Shown here: one piece after another, positions 5,709 to 7,463 of the stretch
Position numbering within the stretch: the first letter of the stretch is position 1
How the letters are laid out: every line of letters begins with the position of its first letter
Assembly: GCA_024276815.1 (NCBI GenBank)
Contig: JAJRWM010000221.1
Coordinates: 1-7,463, forward strand
Reading direction: 5' to 3'
DNA length: 7,463 bases
DNA from: a bacterium
GTDB lineage: Bacteria; JACRDZ01; JAJRWM01
The notes under the pieces: model-generated
Told to the model about the DNA's origin: nothing
The model's input: the letters and a program-made list of their open reading frames with translations, nothing else
Databases searched by the model: none
Translations under genes and position numbers: made by a program

Positions 5709-5727
5709 AAATTAACAGCGTTAATTT
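5709..5727. promoter_or_regulatory. perfect 8-bp inverted repeat in the ftsK leader
   Basis: AAATTAAC, the three-base spacer AGC, and GTTAATTT form a perfect palindrome about 25-45 bases after the predicted start of transcription and 37 bases before the ftsK ATG. As DNA it has the form of an operator for a dimeric repressor; as RNA the stem would be weak because it is AT-rich and has a three-base loop. No LexA-like CTGT/ACAG pattern is present. Confidence 0.4.
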
Positions 5728-5763
5728 GGCAACCTAATTAAATTTTAATCGCGGGTGAAGTTT

Positions 5764-7463
5764 ATGCATCTGGGTGAGACCCAAAAAAAAGAAATTATCA
5801 GTATCCTGTACCTGGGCGTAGCATTTCTGGTTTTTTTCAGCCTGTTTTCCTACTCGCAATTCGACCCTTCCCTGAACCACCAGGCGGTCCGGGGCGCGGA
5901 AATTCATAATTTCATCGGTCTGTTCGGTAGTTATTTGTCCGATCTTCTGTACCAGTCCATCGGCTGGAGCGCCTACCTGATTCCCTTTTTATTGCTGATC
6001 GAGGCAATCCAGGTTTTGGGGGACTTGTCTGAAAAACCAACCAAAACCCGCGTTGCCGGCGTTTTCCTGCTGGGATTAAGCGTCATGGTAATCTGCGCTA
6101 TCGCCATTAAAAACCGTACCGGCACCGGATTCTTACCCGGCGGCGTAATCGGTCAGGCCGTTAGCGATCAGCTTTTAAAATTCCTGCGGCGGGGCGGCAC
6201 CTATATTGTTATCACGATTACTTTTTGCTTGAGCCTGGTCCTTTCCACGCGGTTTCTTTTTACCCATTTTTTAACTGGAATTGGCCGCCTGGTTAAAGCA
6301 ATCGTTACTTACCCGCAGTGGCGGTGGGCCAACAGCGGCAAGAGCAAAGCAAACAAACCCAAAAGAAACCTGATTGAGAGAACCGCGCCCTTGGTCGAGC
6401 CGCCCTTTGAAGATAGCTCCCGGACGGCTAAAGCGAAAGTTAACGACCTGCCCTTATTCAAGAGTTACCCAAATCAAAATCAGGCTCAGCATAACGATCA
6501 ATATTTACTGCCGCCGCTGAACCTGATGAAGCCGCCCTCCCGTTCGGACAACGGCAAACAGTACCAGAAGGAAATACTGGCTACCGCTGAACGCCTGGAG
6601 AGTGTCCTGGGCGATTTTGGCGTTAAAGCCGAAGTCGTCGGTTTTTCCCGAGGCCCGGTTATTACCCGCTACGAACTTGAGCCGGCCAGCGGCGTCAAGG
6701 TGAGCCGGATTGTCAGCCTGGCTGACGACCTGGCTTTGCGCCTGGAAGCGAAAACCATCCGTATCATCGCTCCCATACCGGGTAAAGCCGCTGTCGGGAT
6801 TGAACTGCCTAACGAACACGTACGCATGGTTACTTTGAGCGAACTGCTTAACCATCATTCCTATAAACAGGGCCAGGGCAAGGCGAAACTGCTGCTTGGA
6901 CTGGGCAAGACTATTTCCGGCGAAATCTATTGGGCGGACCTGGAAAAAATGCCCCATCTCCTGGTCGCCGGAGCCACCGGAGCCGGGAAAAGCGTCTGTA
7001 TCAATACCATTATCACCAACATCCTGTATAACGCCACCCCCGATGAAGTAAAGTTCATCCTGATCGATCCCAAGCGGGTCGAGCTGAATATTTTTGAGGA
7101 TCTGCCCCATTTGCTGGTCCCGGTTGTCGTCGAGGTGGAGGAAGCCTCAACCGCCCTCAAGTGGGTGGTGCGGGAGATGGAATTCCGCTACCAGAATTTT
7201 GCCCGTCTGGGGACTCGCAATATTCAGGCCTATAACAATGCTGACCCGGCCCGGAAACGGGACCTGGACCTGGATGAGGAATTACCGTATATCGTAGTCA
7301 TTGTCGACGAGTTCGCCGACCTGATGATGCTGGCCGGAAAAGAAGTGGAAACCTCTATCACCCGTCTGGCTCAAATGGCGAGAGCCGTGGGTATCCATCT
7401 CATTTTAGCGACTCAAAGACCCTCCGTTGACGTCATTACCGGTTTAATCAAAGCCAACTTCCC
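5764..7463 (+). CDS. ftsK: FtsK/SpoIIIE-family DNA translocase, 3' end outside window
   Basis: 566 codons are visible and the frame is still open at the right edge. FtsK is a hexameric ATP-driven pump that sits at the division septum, clears trapped chromosome DNA and, in many bacteria, activates dimer resolution. The N-terminal part has about four membrane segments (roughly 11-30, 50-83, 97-115, 144-170), then a short polar linker (about 180-260), much shorter than in E. coli FtsK. The motor domain begins near 262 and shows the Walker A loop G-A-T-G-A-G-K-S (403-410), the L-I-D-P-K-R-V-E-L segment (Asp435), Walker B with Asp515-Glu516, and A-T-Q-R-P-S-V-D-V-I-T-G near the edge. The gamma (KOPS-reading) domain would lie beyond the window. 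ATG 5764 is supported by GGGTGA at 5753-5758; GTG 5755 is an alternative. SpoIIIE-like function cannot be excluded. Confidence 0.95.
   Translation, partial: MHLGETQKKEIISILYLGVAFLVFFSLFSYSQFDPSLNHQAVRGAEIHNFIGLFGSYLSDLLYQSIGWSAYLIPFLLLIEAIQVLGDLSEKPTKTRVAGVFLLGLSVMVICAIAIKNRTGTGFLPGGVIGQAVSDQLLKFLRRGGTYIVITITFCLSLVLSTRFLFTHFLTGIGRLVKAIVTYPQWRWANSGKSKANKPKRNLIERTAPLVEPPFEDSSRTAKAKVNDLPLFKSYPNQNQAQHNDQYLLPPLNLMKPPSRSDNGKQYQKEILATAERLESVLGDFGVKAEVVGFSRGPVITRYELEPASGVKVSRIVSLADDLALRLEAKTIRIIAPIPGKAAVGIELPNEHVRMVTLSELLNHHSYKQGQGKAKLLLGLGKTISGEIYWADLEKMPHLLVAGATGAGKSVCINTIITNILYNATPDEVKFILIDPKRVELNIFEDLPHLLVPVVVEVEEASTALKWVVREMEFRYQNFARLGTRNIQAYNNADPARKRDLDLDEELPYIVVIVDEFADLMMLAGKEVETSITRLAQMARAVGIHLILATQRPSVDVITGLIKANF

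Noticed and set aside
5544-5741. 65-codon + strand frame between cbiZ and ftsK
   Set aside because: It has no Shine-Dalgarno, its composition is that of AT-rich non-coding DNA, and it runs straight through both predicted promoters and the palindrome.
6505-7110. 201-codon - strand frame
   Set aside because: It is antisense to the conserved FtsK motor domain, which fully explains the sequence.

Overview
This 7.5 kb window looks like chromosomal DNA of a Gram-negative, LPS-making bacterium. The clue is a lapA-lapB pair, which in known bacteria controls LPS synthesis, next to a periplasmic TPR/SPOR protein and a WecA-like polyprenyl-phosphate sugar-1-phosphate transferase. A Desulfobacterota-type (former Deltaproteobacteria) host is my best guess from the gene styles, with low confidence; nothing in the window fixes the taxon. 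There are no tRNAs, rRNAs, CRISPR arrays, transposases or phage genes. Coding density is high and base composition looks even apart from AT-rich leaders.

Left part (1-1867, + strand): a leader with two inverted repeats, then a small membrane-anchored helix-hairpin-helix protein (ComEA type), six bases later a WecA/MraY-family transferase, and after a 104-base gap a 55-residue coiled-coil protein of unknown function. The transferase has Gly where its family normally has the metal-binding Asp of the MGDxGS motif.

Middle part (1868-4730, + strand): a GC-rich untranslated stretch with nested inverted repeats, then a near-consensus promoter (TTGACC-17-TATACT) and a tight four-gene run: a 55-residue zinc-ribbon protein, lapA, lapB and a secreted TPR-SPOR protein. 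Three of the junctions overlap or are nearly touching. lapB is interrupted by one in-frame TAA at codon 213 although the sequence on both sides, including the C-terminal four-cysteine rubredoxin-like domain, is intact. It is either a fresh nonsense mutation or a sequence error. An inverted repeat at the end of the run can serve as terminator.

Right part (4731-7463): cbiZ (adenosylcobinamide amidohydrolase, cobinamide salvage) on the - strand, diverging from ftsK on the + strand. The 225-base AT-rich region between them has a promoter for each direction; the cbiZ one sits so close to the start codon that its mRNA may be leaderless. The ftsK leader holds a perfect 8-bp inverted repeat. ftsK runs off the right edge after 566 codons.

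Taken together this is mainly envelope and cell-division housekeeping. I see no clear new defence, mobile or biosynthetic system. The points most worth a second look are the lapB stop codon, the altered catalytic motif in the transferase, the structured region before the lapAB operon, and the zinc-ribbon gene tied to lapAB.
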